Shown: positions 45,685-56,147, counted from the first letter of the stretch. The stretch: 64,000 nt of DNA from RPQJ01 sp963754535 (GCA_963754535.1 CAVWGG010000014.1:124001-188000), one strand, 5' to 3'. Translations and numbers: made by a program. Notes: generated from the letters alone by a model not told the origin.

Positions 45685-48600
45685 ATGATCAACAGGATCA
45701 TTCGGGCCTCGCTCGAAAATCGGGGACTGGTGCTGCTGCTCACGGTCATGCTCACGGCAATCGGCGCGCATGCCGTATTGCGCACGCCCGTCGATGCGTT
45801 GCCGGACCTGTCGGACGTCCAGGTCATCGTGCGCACGCCGTATCCTGGGCAGGCACCGCGCGTCGTCGAAGACCAGGTCACCTATCCGCTCACGACGGCG
45901 TTGCTCTCCGTGCCGGGCGCGACCACCGTGCGTGGCTACTCGTTCTACGGCGACTCGTTCGTCAACGTGCTGTTCGCCGATGGCACCGATCCCTACTGGG
46001 CGCGTTCGCGAGTGCTCGAGTACCTGAGCCAGGCGACTGCGCGGTTGCCCGAGGGCGTACGCCCGGCGTTGGGGCCCGATGCCACGGGCGTGGGCTGGAT
46101 CTACCAGTACGCACTCGTCGATCGCACGGGCGGCCACGACCTCGCCCAGCTGCGCAGCCTGCAGGACTGGTTCCTCAAGTTCGAACTGCAGGCGCTCGAT
46201 GGCGTCGCGGAGGTCGCCACGATCGGCGGCATGGTCAAGCAGTACCAGGTGGTCGTGGATCCGCTGCGACTGCGCGGCTACGGCATCTCGCTGATGATGG
46301 TCGAGCAGGCGATACGCGAGGGCAACCAGGAAGTCGGCGGCTCGGTGGTCGAGATGGCCGAAGCCGAATACATGGTGCGCGCCACGGGCTACGTGAAGAG
46401 CATCGGCGACCTCGAACGCATCCCGGTGATGGCGACGAAGGGCGGCACGGCCGTGCTGCTGGGCGACGTGGCCGAAGTGCGGCTCGGGCCCGAGATGCGC
46501 AGGGGCATCGGTGAACTCGACGGCGAGGGCGAGGCGGTCGGCGGCGTGGTCGTCATGCGCAACGGCGACAACGCGCGCGACACCATCATGCGGGTCAAGG
46601 CCAAGCTCGACGAGCTGCGCGCAGGCCTGCCCAAAGGCGTCGAAATCGTCGAGACGTACGACCGGTCCTCGCTGATCCAGCGCGCGGTCGATCACCTCAA
46701 GGGCAAGCTGCTCGACGAATTCCTGGTCGTGGCGCTGGTCTGCTTCGTGTTCCTGTTCCATATCCGCTCCGGGCTGATCGTCGTGATCGTCACGCCGATC
46801 GCCGTGGCGTCGGCGTTCATCGTGATGAAGGCGCAGGGCATCAACGCCAACATCATGTCGCTCGGCGGCATCGCTATCGCGATCGGCACGCTGGTCGACG
46901 CAGCGATCGTGATGATCGAGAACGTGCACAAGAAGCTCGAGCACCAGCCCGACGAGTCGCGGCGCATGGAAGCGATCTACGAAGGCTGCCGGGAAGTCGG
47001 GCCGTCGCTCTTCTTCTCGCTGATGATCGTCGCGCTGTCGTTCCTGCCCGTGTTCACGCTCGAAGCGCAGGAAGGGCGCATGTTCGCGCCACTCGCCTAC
47101 ACCAAGACGTATGCAATGGTGGCGGCGTCACTGCTTTCGATCACGCTCGTGCCGGTGCTGATCTGGTACCTCGTGCGCGGACGAATCCGGCCCGAGAATG
47201 CGAATCCGGTGAACCGCGCAGCGGCGGCTGCGTACAAGCCCATGCTGGGGGTCGCGCTGCGTCACCCTTGGGCCGTGACCGCGGGCGCCACCTTGCTGGT
47301 GCTCGCGACCCTGTGGCCCGCTTCGCGACTCGGCACCGAGTTCATGCCGGAGCTCGACGAAGGCGACCTGCTCTACATGCCGACGACGCTGCCCGGGCTC
47401 TCGACCGACGCCGCGCGTTCCCTGCTGCAGCAGACCGATCGCCTGATCAAGACGGTGCCCGAGGTCGAGCGTGTCTTCGGCAAGGCCGGCCGCGCCGAGA
47501 GCGCCACCGATCCTGCGCCGATCGAGATGTTCGAAACGACGATCATGCTCAAGCCGCGCGACCAGTGGCGCGCGGGCATGACGCCGGAGAAACTCAAGGC
47601 CGAACTCGATGCGCTGGTCAAATTCCCCGGTGTGTCGAACGCCTGGGGCTATCCGATCAAGACCCGCATCGACATGCTCGCGACCGGTATCCGCACTCCG
47701 GTCGGCATCAAGATCATGGGTCCGGACCTGGCGACGATCCAGCAACTCGGCCAGAAGATCGAGACGATCGTGAAGGCCGTGCCGGGGACCACGTCCGTTT
47801 ACGCCGAACGCACGGCCACGGGGCGTTACGTCGACATCGACATCGATCGCGTGGCGGCCGGGCGCTACGGACTCAACATCAAGGACGTGCAGGACATCGT
47901 CGGCAGCGCGGTGGGTGGCATGACGGTCAGCTACACGGTGGAAGGCCTCGAACGCTACCCGATCAACCTGCGCTATCCGCAGGATTTCCGCGATTCGCTC
48001 GAAAAGCTGCGGCAGCTGCCCATCGTGGCGCCCACGGGCGCGAACGTGACGCTGCAGGACGTCGCGCGGGTCGAGATCGCCGACGGACCCGGCATGATCC
48101 GTAGCGAGAACGCACGCCCGTCGGGCTGGGTCTTCGTCGACATGCAGGATCGCGACCTCGGTGGCTTCGTGGGCGACGCCAAGGCCCGCATCGCCGAGGA
48201 ACTCGTGCTGCCGGCGGGGTACAGCCTGAGCTGGTCCGGGCAATACGAATACCTGGAGCGTGCGGTCGAGCGCCTGAAGCTCGTCGTGCCGCTCACGCTC
48301 GGCATCATCGTCCTGCTGCTCTACCTGAATTTCCGCAATGCACGCGATGTCGGCCTGATCCTGTTCACGCTGCCTTTCGCGCTAGTCGGCGGCGTATGGC
48401 TGCTGTACTTCCTCGATTACGATCTCTCGATCGCGGCAGCCGTCGGCTTCATCGCGCTGGCGGGGGTCGCGGCGGAGACTGGCGTGGTCATGGTCATGTA
48501 CCTGGAGCACGCGTGGGCCGAACGTCGTGCGCTGGCGGCCAGCGAGAGCCGGGAGCCGACGCGACGCGAGCTGCGGGAAGCGATCGTGGACGGCGCGCTG

Positions 48601-48813
48601 CTGCGGCTGCGGCCGAAGCTGATGACCGTCATCACCATCATCGTCGGCCTGCTGCCGATCATGTGGGGTGCGGGCACGGGTGCGGCGGTCATGCGACGCA
48701 TCGCGGCGCCGATGGTCGGTGGCATGGTGTCGGCCACGGTGCTGACCCTGGTGCTCATCCCGTCGCTGTACCTGCTGCTGAACGGATGGCGCCTGTCGGA
48801 CGAGTCCGACTGA
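45685..48813 (+). CDS. cusA: Copper/silver RND efflux transporter CusA
   Basis: The 1042-residue HME-RND pump expels Cu(I)/Ag(I) using the proton gradient. The three methionines that bind Cu/Ag in E. coli CusA are conserved in context: DLLYMPTTLPG, DPAPIEMFETT and RIDMLATGIRTPVGIK. The proton-relay helix holds SLGGIAIAIGTLVDAAIVMI. Length and the RND topology (two large periplasmic loops, 12 helices) are normal. It follows the adaptor by 9 bases. A tandem repeat and an unrelated surface-protein gene then separate it from copA. Confidence 0.95.
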   Translation: MINRIIRASLENRGLVLLLTVMLTAIGAHAVLRTPVDALPDLSDVQVIVRTPYPGQAPRVVEDQVTYPLTTALLSVPGATTVRGYSFYGDSFVNVLFADGTDPYWARSRVLEYLSQATARLPEGVRPALGPDATGVGWIYQYALVDRTGGHDLAQLRSLQDWFLKFELQALDGVAEVATIGGMVKQYQVVVDPLRLRGYGISLMMVEQAIREGNQEVGGSVVEMAEAEYMVRATGYVKSIGDLERIPVMATKGGTAVLLGDVAEVRLGPEMRRGIGELDGEGEAVGGVVVMRNGDNARDTIMRVKAKLDELRAGLPKGVEIVETYDRSSLIQRAVDHLKGKLLDEFLVVALVCFVFLFHIRSGLIVVIVTPIAVASAFIVMKAQGINANIMSLGGIAIAIGTLVDAAIVMIENVHKKLEHQPDESRRMEAIYEGCREVGPSLFFSLMIVALSFLPVFTLEAQEGRMFAPLAYTKTYAMVAASLLSITLVPVLIWYLVRGRIRPENANPVNRAAAAAYKPMLGVALRHPWAVTAGATLLVLATLWPASRLGTEFMPELDEGDLLYMPTTLPGLSTDAARSLLQQTDRLIKTVPEVERVFGKAGRAESATDPAPIEMFETTIMLKPRDQWRAGMTPEKLKAELDALVKFPGVSNAWGYPIKTRIDMLATGIRTPVGIKIMGPDLATIQQLGQKIETIVKAVPGTTSVYAERTATGRYVDIDIDRVAAGRYGLNIKDVQDIVGSAVGGMTVSYTVEGLERYPINLRYPQDFRDSLEKLRQLPIVAPTGANVTLQDVARVEIADGPGMIRSENARPSGWVFVDMQDRDLGGFVGDAKARIAEELVLPAGYSLSWSGQYEYLERAVERLKLVVPLTLGIIVLLLYLNFRNARDVGLILFTLPFALVGGVWLLYFLDYDLSIAAAVGFIALAGVAAETGVVMVMYLEHAWAERRALAASESREPTRRELREAIVDGALLRLRPKLMTVITIIVGLLPIMWGAGTGAAVMRRIAAPMVGGMVSATVLTLVLIPSLYLLLNGWRLSDESD

Positions 48814-48814
48814 A

Positions 48815-48976
48815 GCAAAGGGCTTGCGAGGATTACAGCGCCTGAGGGCTGGCAGCACGCTGCGCTTACGTTTTGCGTCCTCGGCGGTGAATCCAGCAAA
48901 GGGCTTGCGAGGATTACAGCGCCAGAGGGCTGGCAGCACGCTGCGCTTACGCTTTGCGTCCACGGCGGTGAATCCA
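48815..48976. repeat. Two tandem copies of an 81-bp repeat
   Basis: Unit 1 (48815-48895) and unit 2 (48896-48976) differ at only three positions. Each begins GCAAAGGGCTTGCGAGGATT and ends GGCGGTGAATCCA. The unit length is a multiple of three, so both strands have open frames through it, but no gene is supported there. It lies just after the cusA stop and before a gene of different type, and resembles a dispersed intergenic repeat. Confidence 0.95.
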
Positions 48977-49024
48977 CCGTCGTGGGCCGTCGTGGACGTG
49001 ACCCGCCCGCACAGGAGTGCCGCC

Positions 49025-51176
49025 ATGGAGCGCAGCAGGAAATCGAAGGGACGCAGGACTCCACTGATCAGGCTCGTCGGTCTCGAGACGGCCGTCGCAA
49101 TCTCGGGTGTCGCGGGTTCGCTCACGGCCGCTGCTGCCCCGGGCGACCTCGACCCGTCGTTTGGCGATGTCGGGCGGCAGTCGAACATCGAAAGTCCGTC
49201 CGATTTCCTGAGCCTGTGGTCGGTCGATGTGCAGAACGACGACTCGGTGCTGTTCGGAGGCGGGGGCGAATACGAATACTGGGGCTCTTACGAGGACTAT
49301 TTCGTCGGGCGAATGCTTCCGGACGGCACGCCTGACGCAAGTTTCGCTGCCGCTACGCTGCAACATACGGCTGTCTACGACACAACTCTGCAGCCCGATG
49401 GCAAAGTCATCGGCGTCGGCAGCGCGAAGCAGTCGGACGGCAGGAAAAAGCTGCTGGTATTCCGGCTGCGGCCGGACGGGGCGCTCGATCCTGATTTCGG
49501 CCTCGGTGGACTCGTCGTCATCAGCGACGGCAGCGCAAGCCGCGAGGCGGGTTATTCGGTCGTCGTCGATCCGGACGGCCGCATCGTCGTCGCGGGCCAG
49601 CGCGCTGACAGCCTGCTGGTCGCGAGGTTGACGGCCAACGGCACTCTGGATTCGGGCTTCGGCTCAGGCGGAATTTATCTCGGCCCTGCGGCCATTGGCT
49701 CCAGTGTGCGCATTGCTCGTGCATCCGCTGATGGCTACCGCGTAATAGCGTCTCTCGCCGGAGGCATGGGCTGGCACTGCGGTGTGGTCGGCCTGACGGC
49801 CGCCGGTGTCCCTGATGCTGCGTTCGGCGACGCCGGGTTTTTGACTCCGCAGTCGCCGGGAGGGGGATCGCTCGTCTGCTCGTCCCTGGCGATGCAGCCC
49901 GACGGCCGCATCCTGATCGGGGGCGCGGTTGACTACGCCGACGGCTATGTCGGTCGGCTGCTGTCGAACGGTGCGATCGATCCCGGATTCGACGCGGGCG
50001 CCGTGCCCGGTGCGATTCAAGTCGGTCACTGCGCTGGCCGTTGGCGCAACTGGTTCGATCTTCGTCACGGGCGCCGACCGGGCAGGCTTTTCCGGAGCGC
50101 TGGTCGTCCGTCTGCTCGCCGACGGCACGCTGGACACACTGTTTGGACAAGCCGGTGCGACCAGCGTCGACCTGCAGACCAGGCGTGCTAGCTTCTCCTC
50201 CATCAACGACATGAAAGTCGTGGGCGACGATGGGCTCGTCGTGGGAGGCAATACCTACTCCTACTGGTCCGGTGGAGGCGCGTTCGTGGCTCGGTTGCTC
50301 GGCAATGCCGGCGGCGGCAGCCCCGGTGTCTTCAGCTTGAAGCAGCAACGTGTGATCGCGACCGAACAAGGCGGACGAGCCGTATTGTCAGTGCACCGAA
50401 CGGGTGGCAGCACCGGAGCCGTCGCGGTGACGTATTCCACCCGTGCCTTTCCCTGGACCGACGCGAACGGCGCGTCCTACTCCCCCGGTGATAATGCAAC
50501 AGTCGGCGCCGACTATATCGCATCGTCCGGCCGGTTGACCTGGGCGGACGGCGACGTGGGCGATCGCGAGATCGTAGTGCCGATCGCCTCCGATGCGATC
50601 GCCGAACGGCCGGAATGGTTCGAGCTCGCGCTCGAGTCCCCGGAGGGCGGCGCCGGGCTTGGGGTCTTCGGCGCGGACGTTGAAATCGCCGGTGCGAGCT
50701 ATCCCGTGGGTGATCTGACGATTGAAGCAGTGTCATCCGCGGTGAGTGAGGGCGGCCAGGCGGGATTTTATGTTTGGCGCAACTACTACGGCCAGGGCGC
50801 CATATCCGTCACGGTGCGGGTCGCTGCGGGCGGCAGTGCAACGCCGGGACAGGACTTCAGCAATCTGGGGAGCAGGGACTGGCAGGACATTGTGCTGACC
50901 TGGGCCGACGGCGAAACTGGGCCGAAATACCTGCCGGTGCTGATCGCCGGCGACGGGATCGCAGAGGAAGGGGAGTCCTTCACGCTGGAACTCGTGTCAC
51001 CTACCGGTGGGGCCGCGCTCGGTGACGCGACACGGGCGACCGTGCAGATCAATGTCCCGCCCCCACCGCCACAGCCACCGCCAACGGTAGCAGGCGGCGG
51101 CAGCGGTGGTGGCGGAGGTTTCGGGTGGCTCGGCGCGATCCTGTTCGGCCTGTTGGGCGCCAGCCGCCGTCGCTGA
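49025..51176 (+). CDS. Delta-60/Calx-beta surface protein with GlyGly-CTERM-like tail (apparent frameshift)
   Basis: From ATG 49025 the product has an export segment (ISGVAGSLTAAAAPGDLDPS), then delta-60-type repeats of about 50 residues (GDLDPSFGDVG, GTPDASFA, GALDPDFGLGG, GTLDSGFGSGG, GVPDAAFGDAG). Around 50015 the pattern changes frame and goes on VTALAVGATGSIFVTGADRA to 51176, so one extra base is likely. Two Calx-beta domains follow (ATVGADYIASSGRLTWADGD; SEGGQAGFYVWR to SFTLELVS). The end, a Pro/Gly-rich linker, a hydrophobic helix (FGWLGAILFGLLGA) and SRRR, fits a rhombosortase GlyGly-CTERM signal. It sits between cusA and copA without obvious functional link. Confidence 0.75.
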
Positions 51177-51217
51177 TCCGGCAAACGCCAGCGCCGTCGG
51201 AGGATTAAAATGGGGCG

Positions 51218-53503
51218 ATGGACTCTCCATCCGCCCATTCCCCGCAGCACGACTGCTGCAGCAAGCCCGTCGCAGCTCCTGTCACCGAGCCCGTGCCAGT
51301 CGCCGAACCGGTTGTGCCAGCGAGTTGCTGCCACGCAGCGGCTGCGCCCCACGCGGCTGCAGTGCCCGCTGCGCGCTTGCGGGCTCCCGGCGAAGTGCTC
51401 TACGTCTGCCCGATGTGCCCGGGCGTCGAGAGCGCCGTCCCCGGTGCCTGCCCGAAGTGCGGCATGGCGCTCGAGCGTGCCGTACCGGTGGCAACGACAG
51501 GCGACGATCCGGAACTGCTCGACATGCGGCGGCGGTTCCGATGGGCGGTCGTATTCACTGTGCCACTCGTCGCGCTCGCGATGGGCGGCATGCTCGGTTG
51601 GTTGCCGCGTGCGCTGGGCGGGGCGGCCAGCAGTTGGCTGCAGTTCGCGCTGGCCACGCCGGTCGTTCTCTGGTGCGGTGCGCCGCTGCTGCAGCGCGGC
51701 TGGAACTCGCTGCGCTCGCGCAGCTTCAACATGTTCACGCTGATCGCGCTCGGCGTCGCCGTGGCGTATGGCTTCAGCGCGCTGGCCGTGATGTTCCCGC
51801 GGGTCGTGCCGCATGCATTTCGACACGGCGAAGCGACGAGCCTGTACTTCGAGTCCGCGGCGATGATCGTCACGCTCGTGCTGCTCGGCCAGGTGCTCGA
51901 GCTGCGTGCGCGACAGAAGACGGGAGCTGCTTTGCGGGCACTGCTCGACCTCGTGCCGCGCAAGGCGCACCGGATCGAGCCCGATGGCAGCGAAGCGGAG
52001 GTCGAGCTCACGCACGTGCACGTCGGCGACACGCTGCGCGTGCGGCCGGGCGAAAAGATTCCCGTCGATGGCACGGTGCTCGAAGGCGCGGGCGCAGTCG
52101 ACGAATCCATGCTCACGGGTGAATCGATCCCGGTCGACAAGGCAGCGGGCGATGCCTTGATCGGCGGCACCGTCAATGGCGGGGGTGCCTTCGTCATGCG
52201 TGCCGACCGGGTCGGCGGCGCGACGCTGCTCGCGCAGATCGTGCAGACCGTGGCCGACGCACAGCGGAGCCGGGCGCCCGTGCAGGCGCTGGCCGACCGT
52301 GTGTCGGCGTGGTTCGTGCCGGCCGTCATTGCGGTCGCCGTCGTCGCCGCGATCGTCTGGATGAGCGTCGGACCGGAGCCGCGCCTCGCGTTCGCCCTCG
52401 TCGTCGCGGTGAGTACCCTCATCATTGCGTGCCCCTGCGCGCTGGGGTTGGCGACCCCCATGTCCATGACGGTGGCCATGGGTCGCGGTGCCCAGGCCGG
52501 AGTGCTGTTCCGCCACGCGGATGCCCTCGAGCGGCTCGAGCACGTCGACACGCTCGTGTTCGACAAGACGGGGACACTGACGCGCGGCCGGCCCGAAGTC
52601 GTGACCGTGCTGCCCGTCGACGGCGTGCCCGAAAACGAGCTGATGCGTTTCGCCGCGAGCCTCGAGCAGGCGAGTGAGCACCCGCTGGGGCAGGCAATCG
52701 TGCGCCATGCGCTCGCGCGCGGCCTGCGCCTGGGTCGCAGCTACGGCTTCGAGGCCTTTCCAGGCGCGGGCGCCGCAGGTGTCGTGCAGTTGCGCAAGGT
52801 GCTGATCGGCAACGAGGCGCTGCTGCAGTCGGAGCGCATCGATCCGGGTTCGCTGGTCACTGAGGCAGGCCACTTGCGCGAGCACGGGCAGACCGTGGTG
52901 TTCGTCGCGGTCGATGGCCAGCCGATCGGGCTGATTTCGCTGGCGGATCCGCTCAAGGACGAGGCGTGGGACGTCGTCAAGTCGCTGCAGGACCTGGGCC
53001 TGCGCGTCGTGCTCGTTTCGGGCGATCACGTCACCTCGGCGCGGGCAATCGCGGAGCAGGCCGGCATCAAGGAATTCCACGGCGGCGTCGATCCGGCCGG
53101 CAAGGCAGAAATCCTGCAGCAACTGCGGGCCGAAGGTCGCGTGGTGGCCATGGCGGGCGACGGCATCAATGACGCGCCGGCGCTCGCCGTTGCCGACGCG
53201 GGCATCGCCATGGGCGCCGGCACGGACGTGGCCAAGCAGACGGCAGGCGTCGTACTGGTGAGCAATGACCTGCGCGGCCTGGTCCGCGCCTTCCGCCTCA
53301 GCGAGACGACGATGCGCAACGTGCGCCAGAACCTCTGGTTCGCGTTCGGCTACAACGCACTCGGCGTGCCACTTGCGGCAGGCGCGCTGTACCCGGTATT
53401 CGGCTGGTTGCTCTCGCCATGGATCGCTGCGGCCGCGATGTCGTTGAGCTCGGTCAGCGTCATTTCGAACGCGCTTCGACTGCGCCGGACCAAGCTCGAC
53501 TGA
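51218..53503 (+). CDS. copA: Copper-translocating P1B-type ATPase
   Basis: The 761-residue ATPase exports Cu(I) from the cytoplasm. Motifs are the CPC ion site (IACPCALGLATP), the phosphorylation loop FDKTGTLTRG, TGES, the SEHPLG histidine and GDGINDAPALAVADAG. Instead of CXXC ferredoxin-like domains its N-terminus has HDCCSKP, SCCHAA and a Cys/Met module YVCPMCPGVESAVPGACPKC followed by GMAL, similar to that of the CusB-like protein. ATG 51218 gives this start, and another ATG at 51210 is out of frame. aguA follows after 23 bases. Confidence 0.94.
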   Translation: MDSPSAHSPQHDCCSKPVAAPVTEPVPVAEPVVPASCCHAAAAPHAAAVPAARLRAPGEVLYVCPMCPGVESAVPGACPKCGMALERAVPVATTGDDPELLDMRRRFRWAVVFTVPLVALAMGGMLGWLPRALGGAASSWLQFALATPVVLWCGAPLLQRGWNSLRSRSFNMFTLIALGVAVAYGFSALAVMFPRVVPHAFRHGEATSLYFESAAMIVTLVLLGQVLELRARQKTGAALRALLDLVPRKAHRIEPDGSEAEVELTHVHVGDTLRVRPGEKIPVDGTVLEGAGAVDESMLTGESIPVDKAAGDALIGGTVNGGGAFVMRADRVGGATLLAQIVQTVADAQRSRAPVQALADRVSAWFVPAVIAVAVVAAIVWMSVGPEPRLAFALVVAVSTLIIACPCALGLATPMSMTVAMGRGAQAGVLFRHADALERLEHVDTLVFDKTGTLTRGRPEVVTVLPVDGVPENELMRFAASLEQASEHPLGQAIVRHALARGLRLGRSYGFEAFPGAGAAGVVQLRKVLIGNEALLQSERIDPGSLVTEAGHLREHGQTVVFVAVDGQPIGLISLADPLKDEAWDVVKSLQDLGLRVVLVSGDHVTSARAIAEQAGIKEFHGGVDPAGKAEILQQLRAEGRVVAMAGDGINDAPALAVADAGIAMGAGTDVAKQTAGVVLVSNDLRGLVRAFRLSETTMRNVRQNLWFAFGYNALGVPLAAGALYPVFGWLLSPWIAAAAMSLSSVSVISNALRLRRTKLD

Positions 53504-53526
53504 CGGTCGTTTGCTACCATCGACGC

Positions 53527-54636
53527 ATGACCAAGACCCTGGATTCCAATCCTCGCCGCGACGGCTTCCGCATGCCCGCCGAGTTCGAGCCGCACGCGGG
53601 CTGCTGGTTGCTCTGGCCGGAGCGTCCCGACAACTGGCGGCTCGGCGCCAAGCCTGCGCAACGGGTGTTCGTGACGCTGGCGACTGCCATTGCGGGCAGC
53701 GAGGCCGTCACCGTCGGCGTTTCCGCGTCGCAGTATGCGAATGCACGCCGTCACCTGCCGGCAGCGGTCCGCGTCGTCGAAATGTCGAGCAACGATGCCT
53801 GGGCGCGTGACGTGTGCCCGACATTCGTCGTCAACGATCGCGGCGGCATGCGTGGCATCGACTGGCAGTTCAACGCCTGGGGCGGCTTGCAGGGCGGACT
53901 GTATTTTCCGTGGGACCGCGACGATGCAGTGGCCCAGAAGGTCATCGAGATCGAGGGCTGCGACCGCTATCGCGCGCCGTTCATCCTCGAGGGCGGCTCG
54001 ATCCACGTCGACGGGCAGGGCACGCTGATCACGACGGAAGAGTGCCTGCTCAACCCCAACCGCAATCCGCACCTGTCGCGCGCGGAGATCGAGACCCAGC
54101 TCAAGCGCTACCTCAACGTCGAGGTGGTCGTCTGGCTCGGCAAGGGCGTGCACCTCGACGAGACCGATGGCCACGTCGACAACCTCTGCGCGTACGTGCG
54201 ACCCGCCGAAGTCGTGCTGACCTGGACCAACGACCGCAGCGACCCGCAGTACGAGATTTCGCGCGATGCCTACGAGCGGCTGCAGGAAGCGCGTGACGCG
54301 CGCGGCCGCCGCTTCAAGGTGCACAAGCTGCAGCAGCCCGGGCCGCTGCATATGACAGCCGAGGAGGCCGCCGGCGTCGACGTTGCCGAAGGCTCGCAAC
54401 CGCGTTCCGCCGGCAACCGGCTGGCGGCTTCGTACGTGAATTTCTACATCGGCAACCGGCGCATCGTCGTGCCGCAACTCGATCCGCGGCGCGACCGGGA
54501 CGCCATGCGCAAGCTCAAGGACCTGTTCCCCAAGCACGAGGTCGTTGCCATTCCTGGCCGCGAAATCCTGCTCGGCGGCGGCAACGTCCACTGCGTCACG
54601 CAGCAGGTGCCGCTGGCGCGCGACCGTCGCCGCTGA
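53527..54636 (+). CDS. aguA: Agmatine deiminase
   Basis: This 369-residue peptidyl-arginine-deiminase-family enzyme converts agmatine to N-carbamoylputrescine and ammonia. Active-site elements are SNDAWARDVCPTFVV, FILEGGSIHVDGQGT with Glu, DETDGHVDNLCAYV with His and Asp, and the nucleophile Cys in LLGGGNVHCVTQQVP near the C-terminus. It supplies the substrate of aguB at 2821, so the agmatine route to putrescine is complete within the window although the genes are split. The short distance to copA suggests shared transcription but no functional tie. Confidence 0.95.
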   Translation: MTKTLDSNPRRDGFRMPAEFEPHAGCWLLWPERPDNWRLGAKPAQRVFVTLATAIAGSEAVTVGVSASQYANARRHLPAAVRVVEMSSNDAWARDVCPTFVVNDRGGMRGIDWQFNAWGGLQGGLYFPWDRDDAVAQKVIEIEGCDRYRAPFILEGGSIHVDGQGTLITTEECLLNPNRNPHLSRAEIETQLKRYLNVEVVVWLGKGVHLDETDGHVDNLCAYVRPAEVVLTWTNDRSDPQYEISRDAYERLQEARDARGRRFKVHKLQQPGPLHMTAEEAAGVDVAEGSQPRSAGNRLAASYVNFYIGNRRIVVPQLDPRRDRDAMRKLKDLFPKHEVVAIPGREILLGGGNVHCVTQQVPLARDRRR

Positions 54637-54644
54637 GTCGTGCC

Positions 54645-56147
54645 ATGGCAACGACTCGCCGGCTGCACGAGGCCCTGAGCGGACGCCGCCTGACGCGGCT
54701 CGAGTACGAGCACGCGCTGCCCAGGTTGCAGGATGCGCTGCTCGATGCGCAGTTCACGTTGCGACAGTCGGGCAAGCACGCAGTGGTGCTGATCGTGACC
54801 GGCATTCCGGCAGCCGGTCGCAGCGAAGTCGTGAACGAATTGCTCGGCTGGCTCGACCCCAAGCTCGCCACGGTCTATGGCTTTCACGCCCCCAACGACG
54901 TCGAGCGCGAACGACCGATCCTCTGGCGTTACTGGCGGCTCATGCCCCCGAAAGGCCGGATCGCCATCCTGCACGGTGGCTGGTACCAGGACCTGCTGCT
55001 CGGTGCCGCGGGTCTCGGCATGAGGACGGCATCGAGTCCCGTCCAACTGCGTCGTGGCGTCGAGCGCGTGCGGCAGCTGGAACAGATGCTGGCGCGCGAC
55101 GGCGTGGTGCTGTGCAAGGTCCATCTGCATGTCTCCCCGGAAACGCAGCAGAAGCGCCTCGCCAAGCTGCAGGCGAACAAGACCACCCGCTGGCGGGTGA
55201 CGAAGGAAGATCGCTGGCTGGCACGCAACTACCGGCCCGTCGAGCGCGCCTACGAGCGTGCGCTGGCTGCGACCGAACAGCCTCTCGCGCCGTGGCACGT
55301 CGTGGACGGGACGGACCGTCAGCATCGCGCGCTCGAGGTGGGGCGCCAGTTGCTGGCCGCGATGCAGCACGCGGACGACGCGATCCCTCGCGCCGGGATT
55401 GCACCCAAAAGCGCCCGGGCAACCGTTCGTGCGCACGCTCGATTCGCGACGAAGCCGCCGGGTGTCGCGCCCAGCGACGACGAATACGAGGCAGAGCTCG
55501 AACGGCTGCAGGGCCGGCTCGCGCTGCTGTCGCGGCGCAAGCGCTTCGAGCGCCACGCGGTCGTCGTCGCGTTCGAAGGCATGGATGCCGCCGGCAAGGG
55601 CGGGGCGATCCGTCGTGTCACTGCCGCGCTCGATGCGCGCCAGTTTCGCGTCGTGCCGATCTCGGCGCCGTCGCCCGAGGAATTCGCGCGGCCTTACCTC
55701 TGGCGCTTCTGGTTCCACCTGCCGCCGCGGGGCAATTACACGATTTTCGATCGCAGCTGGTACGGACGCGTGCTGGTGGAACGGGTGCGGGGTTTTGCGC
55801 AGGCGCCCGACTGGCAGCGCGCCTACGACGAGATCAACGAGTTCGAGCGCCAGCTGACCGAGCACCGCGTGATCGTCGCCAAGTTCTGGCTGGCGGTCAG
55901 CCGCAAGGAACAGCTAGAGCGTTTTGCCGAGCGCGACCGCAATCCTCTCAAGCGCTTCAAGGTCGATCCCGAGGACTGGGCCAACCGCAAGCAGTGGGTC
56001 GCGTACCAGCGCGCTGCGCAGGACATGCTGGCGCGCACCGACACCCGCCATGCGCCCTGGACGGTCGTGCCCGCCGACGACAAGCGCCACGCGCGCCTCG
56101 CGGTGCTGCGCGCCCTCGGCGACCGCATCGAAGCCGCGCTCGGCTGA
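54645..56147 (+). CDS. pap: Polyphosphate:AMP phosphotransferase (two-domain PPK2)
   Basis: The 500-residue protein holds two PPK2 domains in tandem, the class II arrangement that phosphorylates AMP to ADP with polyphosphate. The C-terminal domain has an intact Walker A (FEGMDAAGKGGAIRRV) and lid residues RPYLWRFWFHLPPRG and FDRSWYGRVLVERV. The N-terminal domain is degenerate (TGIPAAGRSEVVNEL), as is usual for the class. It starts 8 bases after aguA. With ppgK at 22014 it is the second polyphosphate-using enzyme in the window. Confidence 0.9.
   Translation: MATTRRLHEALSGRRLTRLEYEHALPRLQDALLDAQFTLRQSGKHAVVLIVTGIPAAGRSEVVNELLGWLDPKLATVYGFHAPNDVERERPILWRYWRLMPPKGRIAILHGGWYQDLLLGAAGLGMRTASSPVQLRRGVERVRQLEQMLARDGVVLCKVHLHVSPETQQKRLAKLQANKTTRWRVTKEDRWLARNYRPVERAYERALAATEQPLAPWHVVDGTDRQHRALEVGRQLLAAMQHADDAIPRAGIAPKSARATVRAHARFATKPPGVAPSDDEYEAELERLQGRLALLSRRKRFERHAVVVAFEGMDAAGKGGAIRRVTAALDARQFRVVPISAPSPEEFARPYLWRFWFHLPPRGNYTIFDRSWYGRVLVERVRGFAQAPDWQRAYDEINEFERQLTEHRVIVAKFWLAVSRKEQLERFAERDRNPLKRFKVDPEDWANRKQWVAYQRAAQDMLARTDTRHAPWTVVPADDKRHARLAVLRALGDRIEAALG

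Noticed and set aside
48824..49024. Upstream extension of the delta-60 protein through the 81-bp repeats
   Set aside because: The extension is repetitive and Arg-rich and precedes the export signal. ATG 49025 fits better.
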